A stretch of DNA of 64,000 bases from NCBI GenBank assembly GCA_002633005.1, contig NMRA01000519.1:26646-90645 (forward strand). Direction: 5' to 3'. This document shows positions 1 to 12,840 of this stretch, in pieces. The DNA is from Phoronis australis. Taxonomy: Eukaryota > Phoronida > Phoronidae. The position numbers and the translations under genes are program-made. Under the pieces are notes generated by a model, which was not told the DNA's origin, did not search any database, and saw nothing but the letters and a program-made list of their open reading frames with translations. Position 1 is the stretch's first letter. Each line of letters begins with the position of its first letter.

Positions 1-740
1 TTGCGTTGCATATGTACGATGGCGTCTTAGAAAAAGAACTTCGGTTTTTAAATAGTTAGGTTAGTTTCATTGATTCTACCTTTGACATTTTTCCAGAAAT
101 TTGGAACCGCGCATTATTGAGTCCAGTTCGATTGTTCACGAGTTCCACCTCATTGATTGTCTACTAAGGAGATTATTATATTGTTTCTGAAAAATAAATC
201 GAGGGCTGCGAACAAGTAAGCCACTCAAAATGACGAGTTTCTTTCTAGCATTTCCGCCACATGAAGTGATCCAAAGCATGCTTGCATGTATTCACGAACC
301 TTAACCGATACTCACCCAATACAACCAAAATCAAGATCTGTCTTTCGAAATTCAGCAAATTGCTCTTCAATCTCAGTTGCAAATTTTGTGAGAGTGCTTC
401 CGCTTTTTATAGAGATTGTATACAACGGCACTGTCATGCGCGGATATTTATTGCATTGTGGTACCTGAAGATAGTTGAATTACGCATCACATAATTATTC
501 AGTTTCGAATCTGACAGGGGTAAATTGATATCGCTTAGCAGGGTAGAAAGGGAAGATTCAGGGTTTATAGAAGGGGGACTTGGGGATATTGCGATCGTGT
601 GCAATCTGCCAAAGAGCTTGTTTGCGAAGCAATCACTGGAATTTTAACGAAATGCAGTAATATGTATACATGTAAATTGTGTTACAGTGAAATTAAAATT
701 GTTTGATAATTACCTACAGTACACTTACCAACAGACCTGT
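1..740. repeat. dispersed repeat R2, left copy
   Basis: Aligns with 60,790-61,378 in the same orientation, with shared blocks such as tccagttcgattgttc(a/g)cg and caatctcagttgc(a/g)aatt. About 100 bases (150-250) are extra here. It has no recognised coding capacity and may continue beyond the window. Confidence 0.8.
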
Positions 741-807
741 CTATTTAATAGTTGAATGCTTAGTCATGCTTTACCAACATCACAAAACACTGTCATATTT
801 TTATTTT

Positions 808-1865
808 TAGGTTGCAAATTTCTCAGTTCACCAATTGAAGTACTCAAGGTGAATTCAGAAAATTAAAACTCAGACGGATCTCTTTCCAGCTACCATGTGT
901 TTGGCAATGCTTTGTCAAATAAGCATTTATTAATTTTGCAGATGTAGTCAAAATTGGTGACTGCAGCATGTTTGGGCGGTTTATCGGTAGCAGGGAGGAG
1001 GAACTTGGGGCAAATTGTGCCTTAATGGTCCCATCGCAACATAACAGTGCCATAGGTGGTATTTTTCCACAACGCTGTGCACCAACAGGTCATTTGGTAA
1101 TATTTTGTATGATACATCATTTTAAAATTGGTTTATCGCTGCACAGTAACATGTAATAACGTCATCCCAAAATTCAGCAAACTATAAGCGAAGACCAATA
1201 TAACGATGATTGTGTGTTAGCTGGCTAGCTTCCCAAAACTAGGAGAACCGTCAGTTAGCTTCAGTTGACTACCTCCAGCAAAGAAGAAAGATAAATTAAG
1301 AACGTAGATATTTGTATCAATTTAACACGATTATCAACTTTTAATCAATCAGGTGACATTCTTGAGTGTTGCATGAAAATAGGGTCTTGAGGCAGGGGTT
1401 GGAAGTGTAAAGGCAGTACCGTTAGACTGAAAAGGAAGTACCCGTATGAATTGTCACAAAGCCAACAATTACATTAATTTTGATTCTTCGAAATGTAGCG
1501 CATTTTACGGTTGTCATATATTAATACAATAAATCAACAAAAACTAACCAAAAACCCCCATCTCATTCATATGCCTGTTGTTTAACTTCATTGGTAGATA
1601 TTATAAATGTGAAAGCAAAAAATTATTGGTGCCTCCATTTTTCGCAGCGCTCTTTACTTTGCCCCTATGGGTAATTAATTCACTAGCGTATCTCTTTGTT
1701 GAATGCTGGTACCATACACCCACACGTAGTTTCATAGTAGGCGTGACTAATGTCATGTGGAAAGCCATTTTTTCTAGGAATTGCTGCTAAAAGCCACAAA
1801 AGTACCAGCATAACAACGTGTGAAAATAAAACAGGGAAGTGGTTGGAAATTTTCTCTCTGCACTA
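808..1865. repeat. dispersed repeat R1, copy 1
   Basis: About 1.06 kb aligning along its length with 14,953-16,020. Shared blocks include gtgactgcagca, gggcggttta and tgcccc(t/a)atgggtaatt. The small ORFs in it are not conserved between copies, so it is not treated as coding. Confidence 0.82.
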
Positions 1866-3543
1866 CTCTAGGTATTGGCTCTGAATCCGATGAAGACCGC
1901 AGAAACATGATAACACTGATTTTGTGGGGGCAATAAATGAGGATACGTGTAGTAAATGTCCGCTAACTATTAAGGTCACTGAGCAAAGACTACGGATGAA
2001 TATCGACACTCTGTATGTGCGGAGCACTATAGGGTTACTTAGGTATTGCAGCCTATTTCGTACAGAAGCTATCAGCCTCGACATTGCAGTTGCAATTCCA
2101 AGGCATGTAGTGATTTGAAACTACACTGCACACGTGTTAGTAANCGTTGGTGCGAATGTCTGACAGGTGAATTTCTGGTTAGTAGAATGAACAATGACTA
2201 CGAATATATGTCGACATTGCGTCTGAGCCAAACGTTATATTATTTACGTAGGCTACTATGGTCTGTTTCGTAGTTATGAGCTTTCGCGATTGTACCTGCA
2301 AATTCATGCCATATGTTGGTTCACATTACAGTGCTCCTGTGGTTTTTCGGCAGTTAGTAAGAAAATATTTGCTGTACATATAAAACGTTTGGAAAAATAT
2401 TTATATCTACATATTTGTATGTGCAAGTAGAACCTTAATGTTTAGTGGTTCAACTTAACATTGGAATGAGCATCAGGCTGCTGACTTTGAAAAGTACAGT
2501 CTTAACCACGTTGTGAGAAAATCTTTGCAAAAAGCTTTTAACATGCAACTCATTTGTTTACCCAAATATCAGAAAAAAATGCAAAGCACCGAAAGTAAAT
2601 TGCGGAGAGAGCTTCTTTAATTTATTTCTACTGTCGGTTTTCGTCTAACCATTATTTGCACAACATCTTGTAAGCGGCCGTTTTATATCGATCCTGTGGC
2701 ATGTTTAAAACATTTAAATCAGTATTTAATACCACTAACGAAGTATCTCGTTATTCTAGAGTATCTGCCAAATTCACCCAATCCTGAAGCGTTAAAGGTC
2801 CATTTGCAAATTTTCAATATTCTTTAAAAGATGATTGGAACCCAAAAGCTCGTCAAAGACATCTCTTAAGGAATTCCTGGCGAAATTGCCATCTCCCAAC
2901 GTCTGTTACAAAGTAATTCACTTTTTTCTGTTAGGAAATTTCCAGGACAAATCACAGATTTTCTAACCCCCCTCCCACCTATGATAAATGCGCGCAGGCG
3001 CTCACAGTCAGTTACTTGAAGTCACTTGAGGTAAAAGGTCACGTGAGGAAAATGTGCTACGACTACGTCTTGTCATACGAAATAAGGAGAGGTGCTTTTT
3101 CTGGCGGGAAAAATCGACGAGGTTGCGAACAGTTGACAGATTGTTTTTTTTTTGAAATATGAACCTAAGAGGAAATGCTTTGATAACAACGAAATAAAAA
3201 TCTTTACGAACAAACATTAAAAATACCTTGTAAGCAGGTTAAATTCTTTTTAGTGTCAGAGAACCACTTTTTAATGCAATTTAGTCTGTTTAGTACGTTG
3301 CATGCCTCTTTAAACCCCAAATCTCACAACGCGAAATGGATCTTTTTTCAAATAACCGAAAGATAAGTTTTGGGGACATTTCAAAAAATTGCACTGTATT
3401 TTTAAAACACTTGATGCAGCTTTATTTGCTTGACAAGAAACAGTTTTGTCGCTGTGTACCATGATAAAATAAGTTATGAAAATACATGTACATGATATAC
3501 AGCATCAACATTTGTTTGTTAAGATACTATTTCGCATAAAGTA
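1866..3543. other. intergenic, nothing recognised
   Basis: No coding exon, repeat pair or element end recognised. A single N is at 2145. Short frames here overlap on both strands and carry no domain. Confidence 0.6.
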
Positions 3544-3717
3544 TTAAGGGTCCTTAATTTTTAACAAAATTGTTTTGAATTTCTTTAAATCCGTAGTCAT
3601 ACCCCACGAATCACAACATGCGCTGGGACAATTCAACTTACGTTGAAAGATAGACGTTGTTAGAGAGCACAAAACTATGTCGTCTGCATAAAGTAGGAAA
3701 TTAAGTATCAGTCCACG
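3544..3717 (-). pseudogene. LINE reverse-transcriptase fragment
   Basis: The minus-strand reading contains LLYADDIVLCS followed by CDSWGM and DLKKFKTILLK. This is the catalytic YADD box and the downstream (C/W)WG-NLxKTK segment of LINE reverse transcriptases. Nothing recognisable extends on either side. It is opposite in orientation to the neighbouring LINE and different in sequence. Confidence 0.75.
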
Positions 3718-4132
3718 GAACCACCGACCACAGTACAGCCAAGAAGCGGATAGGTGGTGGGTTAGAACCGTCATTAGATTAATGGATCACATTAGGGGTG
3801 AAAGAAATTGGGCGAAGTGTGACAGCACAGAGATTGGTGGTTTAGGATATATTAGGGTAGTCTTCTGGTGGGGGGGGGGCAGAATGAGGCACTTTCTTGA
3901 TACGGAATGAGTCAGTTTTGACTGCATTTTCTACTGCAGTTTCTGCTTCAAAATAAGAACTTTTTTCTGAATAATTTTGATTTTGCATGATAGGTTCATG
4001 ACCGATGTAATCAAAAAGTCATGGTAACTCTGGAACTGTTTCCGTGTAGGTACATTTCCCGCTTGTGAAAAACTGGCAGTAAGTTATACCCTTGTAGCAA
4101 AGCAGCCCCCACGAGAAAACTAAAACTAATAA

Positions 4133-4188
4133 TATGGGCATGTAGAAGACTCCACGCCCTTGAAATTAATACTGAAAAATAACTTTGT
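4133..4188. repeat. 56-bp direct repeat, left of LINE
   Basis: Matches 7461-7516 at 55 of 56 positions and abuts the point where the LINE coding sequence starts. Probably an unusually long target-site duplication. Confidence 0.85.
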
Positions 4189-7100
4189 GAAATGCGATTT
4201 CGATTTTGGTGTTTTTTTATTAATTGATATGAGTATATTGTGTACTGAAGAGGATGTATTATTCTGTTGTGTTTATTTGCCACCTGAGGGTGCGACAGTG
4301 TATGAAAATCAAATTGAAAAGAATGGTGTAGAAATCTTGAGAAGTGGTACTGAAGATGCCCTTTTGAATGCCCACGACGATGTATCTCTTTTGGTTGCTG
4401 GCGATCTTGATGCTAGAATTGGCAAACTCTCCGATTATATTCAAGGAGACGCAGCAGAATTTTTGCCTTCAGGTGAATGGTACGACTCATATGCCTTTAA
4501 TTTTCCAAGGATTAGTAAAGATCATGTTATTAATTCATTTGGAAAATCACTTGTGAGAATGTGCTGCGAGCTAAATGTCCATGCATGTAACGGTAGATTT
4601 TCAGGTGATGAGGAAGGAGTGTTTACGTGTTTATCTAATAAAGGGTGTAGTGTAGTTGATTATGTACTATTGTCCACTGAATTGTTTGATTTTGTATCAG
4701 ATTTTAAAGTTGATTTATTGGATGTATCTGATCATCTTCCTCTTGTTTGTGTTTTTCACGGCTTCACTCAGTCACAGAATCACACTGTTCATAGCACAAA
4801 TTATGTCGTCCGTGAATATGACAGAGTTAGATGGAAGGCTGAAAGATGTAGTCAGTTCATGTACAAGTTTGTCAGTGGGTTCCAAGTGTTCTCTAGTGAT
4901 ATAGCGAATCTTTTTGAGAGCTGTCGGGTTGAAGACGCAGTTCAGTTGTTCAATGAAATGTATAAATCAGCTGCCTGCGACATGATTGTACACTCCAGTG
5001 CCGCGGTTAAATTTGTGAAAATCCAACCATCATGGTGGGATGAGGAGTTACAGGTGCTGAAAAGAGAGAGAAATAGTGCATTGACTGGTTTCCGACACCA
5101 CAGTAATCAGGTTAATTTTAATAAGTACAAAGAATTGCGACAAAAATTCAAAGTGACTTTTAAGTCAAAAGAAAAGTTATTTAAAGATGGACTGAGGAAA
5201 AACTTATTGAAAATGTTAACAATCCCAGAGCATTTTGGCAGCTAGTAAAATCATGCTCTAGGAAAATGACGTCAGATACTTCTATTTCTGCTGATGAATG
5301 GTTTTGCCACTTTCACTCACTCTTAAACCAAGAAAATCCTGATAATGGACGTATGATTGGACAAATAGAAAGTAACTTGGCAAGTCATGATGTGTATTGT
5401 AATGACTGTATGGTAGATGACCCAAATCAATTGAATCATGATTTTACCGAAAGTGAGATTTTTGTCGTTCTTCGAGACCTACCGAAAGGTAAGGCTTTCG
5501 GTGTTGACGGACACGTTTATGAACTCTTTAAGTCCACCAAAGATTATATAACACCTGTTTTGACAAACATTTTAATAGTGCTCTACGATCAGGGGAATTT
5601 CCTCAGTCCTGGTGTGACGCTATAATATGTCCATTGTATAAGCAAGGGGACGTCAATGACGTAAATAATTATCGGGGTATTTCACTTCTGCCTGTTCTCG
5701 GGAAAATTTTTACGAAACTCATAAACGCTCGTCTAACAAGTTGGGCCAACGATAATGACTTATTTAACGAAGCTCAGGCTGGTTTTAGAAAGGGGTATAG
5801 TACAATAGATCAAATTTTTACCTTACAAGGAATTGTTCATAAGTACATGTACTTGAGTAAGCGCAGGGGCAGATTTTATGCTATATACGTGGATTTTTCT
5901 CGGGCCTTTGACAGCATTTCACATAAATTTTTGTGGAATAGGCTTCAAAAAATAGAAATACATGGTAGTGTTTTAAAATTGATGAAAAGTATGTATTCAA
6001 AGCTAAGAGCGTGTGTAAGAACTGAGAGTGGGTTAACTGACTTTTTCAGTAATAATATTGGTACTCGCCAAGGGTGTGTGCTTAGTCCTTTTTTATTTAG
6101 TATGTATTTGAACGAGTTTGTTGATTACTTAAGAGAATGTTTAATTAGAGGAATTTACGTAAATGAGAATGTGCCTCAAATTTGTACAGTGTATGTTGCA
6201 TTACGCTGATGATATGGTTGGTTGTGCAGAGACAGCATTTAAACTACAGCAACAAATTAACGCTCTGCATGAATACTGTCAGGATTGGGGTATGAAAGCC
6301 AACCTTACAAAAACAAAAATAATGGTATTTAGAAAGGGCGGACCATTGAGAAAATACGAAAAATGGCATTTTGGAAATGTCAAAATTGATGTCCTCTCAT
6401 CATATAAGTACCTGGGTATTTGCCTTGCACCTAAGTTAGTCTGGACGCAAGCTACGGAAACTTTGTCTCACCAGGCACAGAAAGCAATTTTTTCACTTAA
6501 ACGTTTTAGTCAAAATGTGGACGACTTTCACCGAAAATTGCACTCGAGATTTTTGATAAAATGGTATACCCGATCATTAGCTATGGAAGTGAGATTTGGG
6601 GATTTAAAGAATACTCTAGTATCGAGCGCGTCCAATTGAAATTTTGTAAGCAACTGCTGGGTGTTGGAAGTAACTGTCCAAATCATGCTGTTCTGGGAGA
6701 ACTGGGAAGGTATCCAATTTTTGTAAAGCTGTTTGTTAAACTGATCAAGTATTGGTTTAAATTGTTAAAAATGCCAGCACATCGAAATCCAAAATCTGTC
6801 TATGACAAACTTGTCACAATGGATGAGGCTGGTAGGAAAAATTGGGCTTCATCTGTTAGGAATTTGCTGCAAAGGTATGGTTTTGGTTTGGTATGGTACA
6901 ATCAGGGAGTTGGCTGCGAAGCATCGTTTCGTGTCATTTTTGAGAGGCGAATTAAAGATTGTTTTTTACAAGACTGGATCTTTGCTGTCGAGAATAGCTC
7001 AAAACTTAATACATATTTCTCATTTAAAATTGATTTTGAAATGGAATCCTATCTGTTGCGTGATATACCATATATCTTTTTAGCAGCTATGGCTAAATTA

Positions 7101-7460
7101 CGTTGTTCCAACCACAACCTGATGATAGAGAAAGGTAGACATACATGTACTCTCGTGGACCAAAAATACCGTGTGTGTTGTTTCTGTGTGTCCTTATTTG
7201 AAGATGAATACCCTTTTAAACGTGTTTGTGAAATGTACTGCTCTCTGAGAACTGCATTTATACCTGAGTGGTGCTGGCGTGAACCAAATAAACATAAATT
7301 TGTAAAACTAATGAAAATGTCGGAGCCCATTGCTCAGATAAATCTAATGAAACTTGTATTTCACGCCACTGCTCTCAGGGAAAAGCTACTCAGCGTTATC
7401 CTGTAAATTTTATGTAACATGTGGGCCAAGGCTTTAAATGTTGAAATACATGAATTTGAG
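4189..7460 (+). mobile_element. 5'-truncated APE-type non-LTR retrotransposon (LINE)
   Basis: An apurinic-endonuclease-like C-terminal half (LLVAGDLDARIGKLSDY; the loop ending VVDYVLLS and SDHLPLVC) is followed by reverse transcriptase with NNYRGISLLPVLGKIFTK, VDFSRAFDSI, GTRQGCVLSP and YADD. A C-terminal domain with a Cys-rich CCFC ... EDEYPF motif follows. The endonuclease N-terminus is missing. Frame changes at about 5,215, 5,607, 6,180 and 6,560 break the single ORF into five pieces (4,160-5,245; 5,266-5,625; 5,634-6,209; 6,163-6,639; 6,561-7,406). The 3' UTR is only about 55 bp, with no poly-A. The element is dead; its clade is not assigned. Confidence 0.92.
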
Positions 7461-7516
7461 TATGGGCATGTAGATGACTCCACGCCCTTGAAATTAATAC
7501 TGAAAAATAACTTTGT
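7461..7516. repeat. 56-bp direct repeat, right of LINE
   Basis: Second copy of 4133-4188, with one mismatch. It starts immediately after the short LINE 3' UTR. Confidence 0.85.
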
Positions 7517-8253
7517 CAGCCCTTCTTGCAAGCTGTAGGTGTCTGAAATTCTTTATTTTCAGGCTCCACATTAATTTTGTGTATTTGTCGTATTTAACCG
7601 GTCCCTACTGGTGCGCCGTTTTACGCATTAAAATGTCGTGGTATCATGGAACAGTTAACAGAGTTGGTTTGCTTAAATGCTTTTAAAGTTCACAAGCAGA
7701 TCCCACTAAAATATGAAATTATCCTAGATTTGTTGATCCAACTCATTGAATGCCAAACTAAAGCATACATGTACAATACAAGTTAGATGAATTATGGCTG
7801 ATCTAAAGTGCTGTGTTGCGCATTTATCTATTTATCTGGCACTGCCAGTCACATCAAATGAGGTATTCTTACAAATTGCCGAGATGAACAACTTTGAAAA
7901 CTCTCGGGAAATGCAGAAGGAAATCAGGGAGACATTTTAGGTGAGGGGAGGTGATGTGAAGGAGGTGGAACGTGTCTTCCCGAGAAGTTGTCTGTCTACC
8001 TCGGAGGCAGGTGTGCAGCAGGACCTAGATATTCTACCGTAGTAAATTCACTTGCTCGAATAATCGATAGAACCTTCGACATATTTTGGCGTCGCCAAAG
8101 ACACTGAGTGCCTGTACTGCGCACAAGAGCGGAAAAACGACAGAGGTCTGAAAAATGACCAAGGATATAAAATCAAGATTCGACCTCCTGCTTCGTGAGA
8201 GCTCATATAAGAATCACTAAACTCCAGGGTCTGCCCCTGACGAATATTTTTAG
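7517..8253. other. intergenic, nothing recognised
   Basis: Sequence between the two LINE insertions; no supported feature. Confidence 0.6.
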
Positions 8254-8265
8254 TAGCACGACATT
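8254..8265. repeat. 12-bp target-site duplication, left
   Basis: TAGCACGACATT, identical to 9091-9102. Confidence 0.8.
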
Positions 8266-9090
8266 AAAAAAAAAAAAAAAAAAANATTTTAAGGATTTAA
8301 TCACGTTTACATAATCACGTAATCAGTTACTGAAAGAGATCGGTGGGTACGCACGTGACAGAATGTTCAGGTAGTTTTATTGAATTGATTAAAAAAAAAA
8401 CAGTGCAGGTGGTCCGATGTCATTTGCGGTGCATCAGACGTGCGCAGGCCTCATGGTTGGGCCCATTGCACAAAACACCTGAGCAAAGGCACGAGACCCC
8501 AATTATGGCTCCTCGTGAAGAAAGTTTTCAAGTCTGCCAGTCTCCTTTAGGAAAACGGACAGACGTTTCCATTTGTTGCCATGCACTATATGTTGTAGGC
8601 ATGTAACAATGCCATCCAGTAGGTTGCTCCTTAGCCTATAAAAAGCTGGGCAAGACTCTACCAGGTGTTTAGGAGATTCTACGTCAGTACCACACTCGGG
8701 ACACACAGGGCTCCCCATATGCCCAGTAATGTGTCTGTGTCGGGCTAGGTTGCAGTGGCCCGTCAAAATTTGAATGACGTGTCTTATACCCAATCTATCT
8801 AGACTCAGAAGGCTTTTTGAACCTTTTGGTTCGATCACGTTGGGAAAATTCTCCTTGGTTTCTCTGCAGGAGTTAAGTGATGCCCACTGGGCTGCTGACT
8901 GGGTATGTACCCAGTTGCGTATACTCGTCCTGCAACATCCGTAAGATACCGGGATAGCAGGTTCAGGCACAAAATGCAGAACGCTTGCTCCTATCTTTGC
9001 GAGTCTGTCTGCATTCTCATTGCCATCAATTCCCACATGGGCCCTGACCCAGCGTATATTGACGGTTCTTTCAATTGCAAGAACCGTCAA
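8266..9090 (-). mobile_element. LINE 3' fragment: RNase H and zinc-knuckle domain
   Basis: An open frame at 9,105-8,503 reads WVRAHVGIDGNENADRLAK, the C-terminal His-Gly-Asn-Glu-Asn-Asp part of RNase HI as found in I/Jockey-type LINEs. A C-x2-C-x8-H-x4-C type knuckle (CPECG ... H ... CPAF) follows. It is 5'-truncated inside RNase H. The insert is bracketed by 12-bp TAGCACGACATT repeats at 8254-8265 and 9091-9102. An A20 tract with one N adjoins the left repeat on the plus strand. Confidence 0.85.
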
Positions 9091-9092
9091 TA
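9057..9092. repeat. perfect inverted repeat at LINE truncation point
   Basis: ATTGACGGTTCTT and AAGAACCGTCAAT are perfect complements separated by 8 bases, ending at the truncated 5' end of the RNase H fragment. Confidence 0.8.
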
Positions 9093-9102
9093 GCACGACA
9101 TT
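9091..9102. repeat. 12-bp target-site duplication, right
   Basis: TAGCACGACATT, identical to 8254-8265. Confidence 0.8.
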
Positions 9103-12100
9103 CATACATACATACTTTTATTGACGCACCTTGATTGCTTATAACTCGGGCCTTATTGCTTAAATGAAAGCCATACCAACAGTGCTAGCAATAACATGTC
9201 TGTGAAAAATTTTGTTTGGTTAAGTTCATCAGTTTTGTTACGCAGGTAGGACTGCAACAGGTTTCCGTAATAACAGAACTGTTGTCCAGGGTTGTCGTTC
9301 GGTTGCGGTCCTCTAATCCTTCCCTTCGGTTCCGATAACGAACAGCGCCACTTAATGGCCAGTATGCTTACTAAACTGACATTGACATAGAAAATGGGTA
9401 GTCATCGCAAACTTTCGTAATAACCATCAAATGTGTTTAAACAGTTTACTCGACTTATGGCCCATGACCTACTTTTAGAGACTAGAGAGTATGTTATGTC
9501 CGCCAGTGAAGTTCTGAGATTGAATATGAAATCAATTAAACACACCGAAGCCGTCAAAAATATTGTGTATTCCTCTAAAAACTTTACATGTACATTGATA
9601 ATAAGTTGTGTTGGGTAGGCTAAAGAATGAAACGGAACACAAAAAAGTAGAACGGTTGTATCCGTATTGTGCAGTTCACGGTTTGCTCAATCACTCATCG
9701 CTGAGGTAGAAGACAGAGTCGCACATCGGAATGCACCCTCCCAAAATTGGAATAAAAAAGACAGGAAATTCCAACATGTCCTATAGGTTCCCGTAAGTGG
9801 TGCGCTGATTTAAGGCCCAGGAGGTCAATTGATCTGATAACCACATAAAGGATTCCGACGTTGTTTCATGCATGCTGAATTTGCAGTAGAGTTCAAAACT
9901 CCAGTTTAACTCATATGATTGTCAAGAAGCCGTGTACATGTATATTTCGGACTTTTAGGGTAAACTAATAAAAATAGTCAGTGGCTATTGTGAGGGTTCT
10001 ATGATATTTATCGAAGATTTTGAACCTATGGTTTCCATGTCACACTTGAGCATGAAGGATAGTGTATGATATGTATATAGTCAGGAAGAGATAACCAATC
10101 CTTGTTATCTCGTCCTGATATAATGGATTACAAAAACACAATTACACAAATCAGATGTTTGTTTGGAAATCTGTTTTGTTGAAATGGTTCACTTTTTGTG
10201 CTTATCATGGAGATGGTGTAAAGTGCAGAATGTAATTGCTCAGTTTTTGGGGTCGTGACAGCTGTCATCTGCAGTTCTGTGTTATACAAGGTCATAAATA
10301 ACCAGGATGATAGTGAACTAGGGTATGAAGATCTTGTACAGTTGAATTGGGGGATTTTAGATGGTTTTGCTACAAATTGCTTATTTAAATGCGTAGTATA
10401 CAGTGGCTGCTACTCAAGCACACTAGAGTAACCACCTTTACCAAGGCTCTGTTGCAGCCATGTATGGTATCTAGGTGAAGTCTTAGGTGGTAAGTAGTAA
10501 AACATTCAAAACATTCAGGAGGAGCATACTCATTGCAAACTATCAAAAAGTATTAAAGGCAATCTGACTTTACGTGCTGACGCAACGATCTTATATATTT
10601 TATTACTTTATTTTAGTACACTCGAGGTGCCAAAATGTATAACTAGTAAACTGTTTAACAAAGTTTTCATTTTATGCAATGACATTCAGATGTGTTGTCA
10701 ACATTTTGGCCAAGTTTCATTCTCATTGCAGCGGGGGCAGATTTGGTATAGCAGTGTATTGAACATACATGTACACGTAACCTCGAAATGGCGTAACTGG
10801 AGGGAGTGTAGTAAAACTTCCAAATGAGGGTGGTAAATCGTTATCTTTTTCAAAACATCTGTTCAACAATCTACTGGCGCCATCAAACAATGCCAAGTGA
10901 GTAATAGTTGAACAGCTTTCAATCAAGTAAACATATAAACCGTTAAACTGGACAGTTTTTACTGTGTGAAAATATGGCTGCGAAGCCGTAGAATGCGTTT
11001 GAGACTATAACTTTTGTTCAACGTAATGTTTTGAGGAAATATTTTACCACTGCGTATAGATCCCATAGGAATACATTTGCTTCAAATTTGTTGAACATCG
11101 GCTGACCCCCAACCTGCCTCTCGTGCTCTCGTGCTCTCGTGAACTAATGTGTAGCGTGCTCATCTGATTAGATGTTATTTGTGTCATTCACTGCGTGAAT
11201 TGGGTTGTTCTAAAAACTCATTATGATACATAAAATAGCAACGGTTTATCACACAGCCTATCATCCATAGTGTAATTAAATAAGTCTGTTAAATAATCAT
11301 TGAGTCTCAGCTTGCTATGCATTGATCGCAGAAGTGATAACATGGTGCTAAGCACATGGACCTGCAAAAGTGTATGAAAAGTAAACTATGTGGTAGTCGA
11401 TGAAATGCTTTAGAAATGTCAACAATTGCACTGTAGAATCTGCCACGTTTAATGCTTGTGCGTTTCCAACATGGCGCATGCAGAGTTCTTCGTTCAGGTC
11501 AGCACCACGTGTCCGACGACGACAACGAACTCCAAGATAAAGTTGAAACACAATTTGGTAGGAAGGCAGCATTTGACTTGCGCATATCAGCTGAGAATGT
11601 TCAGCAGGTAGCTTCTGGTTATGCTTGCTTTTCGGGTGAGGATGCGTGCATGCAACTGAGACATGATTTTGAAGATATATTTGTCTGCTACAGAGCAAGT
11701 CAAGGGACTTTCCCAGAAAGTGACCATTGATTCCGAGATAACGCGAGTTGCGCAGCGACCTCGTCGCAAATTCTACATGATGACTGACTGAATTGATGCG
11801 GAGATTGACTGCATATTGAATCTTAGGGTAATGGGATTATCGCCAACAGGATCCCATGGATATCAAATCTCATTGCAATCTCAAGAATAATAACGCAGGT
11901 CAAGTGTGGGCGGACATCGCGAACCTAGCAAAGCGAGAGTTCAACAACATCATCCACCCCCTCACGCAAAATATATAATTGATAGAGTTCAAAGTGTTGC
12001 AATGGCGGATCTAGGATATTATCAAGGGGGAAACATTTTATCTCGGGCAACCACGCAAAGCAAGAGTGCCCGCGAGCACCCAGCCTAACATAGGCAAATT

Positions 12101-12660
12101 TCTGAAGATGCGGATCTTCTGCTAAAAAAACCGAGGACTAAAAAAAAAGGGGAAATCGATTGATTGCGCACTTACAAGCGGGCATGAGCAAATTGGCAGA
12201 CTTAATCATATTTAACGGTTGTCAGGTATCTACACAACCAATTAACAGAAGCAAAACAAAACTCCCTCTTATCCATGTACTGGCTATTTTATCTCCCTGT
12301 TTCAAAGATCTGTTTGCTTTGCCATCTGAATTCAATTCCATTTTGTTTTTATTGAATACGGGTGCTATACGCGGAGAGCCGTTTTCATAGTGAATGAAAA
12401 GCCTCGAGTTGGCGGTTACAGCAATGAGTAGGCCCAACTTGCCGCAACAATTTTTTTCTGTGGGTTAATTTGCGTATGTATTGTTCGTACAAGCAAAAAC
12501 TAATACAACGGCTCAAACTGTTACAAAAACATTAGTTGCGTCAGTGGAATATTGTAGCTACGATTATGTAAAGTTTCACCAAAAAGACGTCCCACAATAA
12601 AAGGTACAGCCCGCAAAAATTCGAGATTTACATGGATACGGTTAATGCTGGGAATTTCAT
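9103..12660. other. intergenic, few features
   Basis: Contains the 10,079 hairpin and a short tcgtgctc tandem near 11,117-11,140. Frames at 11,348-11,730 are open on both strands with no recognisable domain. A hAT-end-like phrase ggcggatctagg occurs near 12,003. Confidence 0.55.
10079..10122. repeat. short hairpin
   Basis: tcaggaagagataac and gttatctcgtcctga pair with one mismatch around a 9-base loop. Confidence 0.7.
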
Positions 12661-12666
12661 ACATAT

Positions 12667-12840
12667 TTAGCGTTTTGCACCCCAGATAATGTAAGCGATC
12701 AAGGCTGAGAATAAAATTGAGAATCCTAAGATGCTGCATACATCAACTGCTCCTGTTACCAAGGTATAGGGTATCCAGACTTCGCTGTCCCCGTACAAAA
12801 TTCCTCTAAGGAACGCCGTTCCTGCGTTACTTACGTACAT
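12667..12840 (-). CDS. unrecognised ORF with a hydrophobic C-terminal segment
   Basis: The minus-strand frame runs NAGTAFLRGILYGDSEVWIP then a roughly 25-residue hydrophobic stretch and WGAKR before TAA. It looks more protein-like than the surrounding frames and could be a last exon. No family is recognised and no upstream exon was identified; chance is equally likely. Confidence 0.2.
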   Translation of the reverse strand: MYVSNAGTAFLRGILYGDSEVWIPYTLVTGAVDVCSILGFSILFSALIAYIIWGAKR

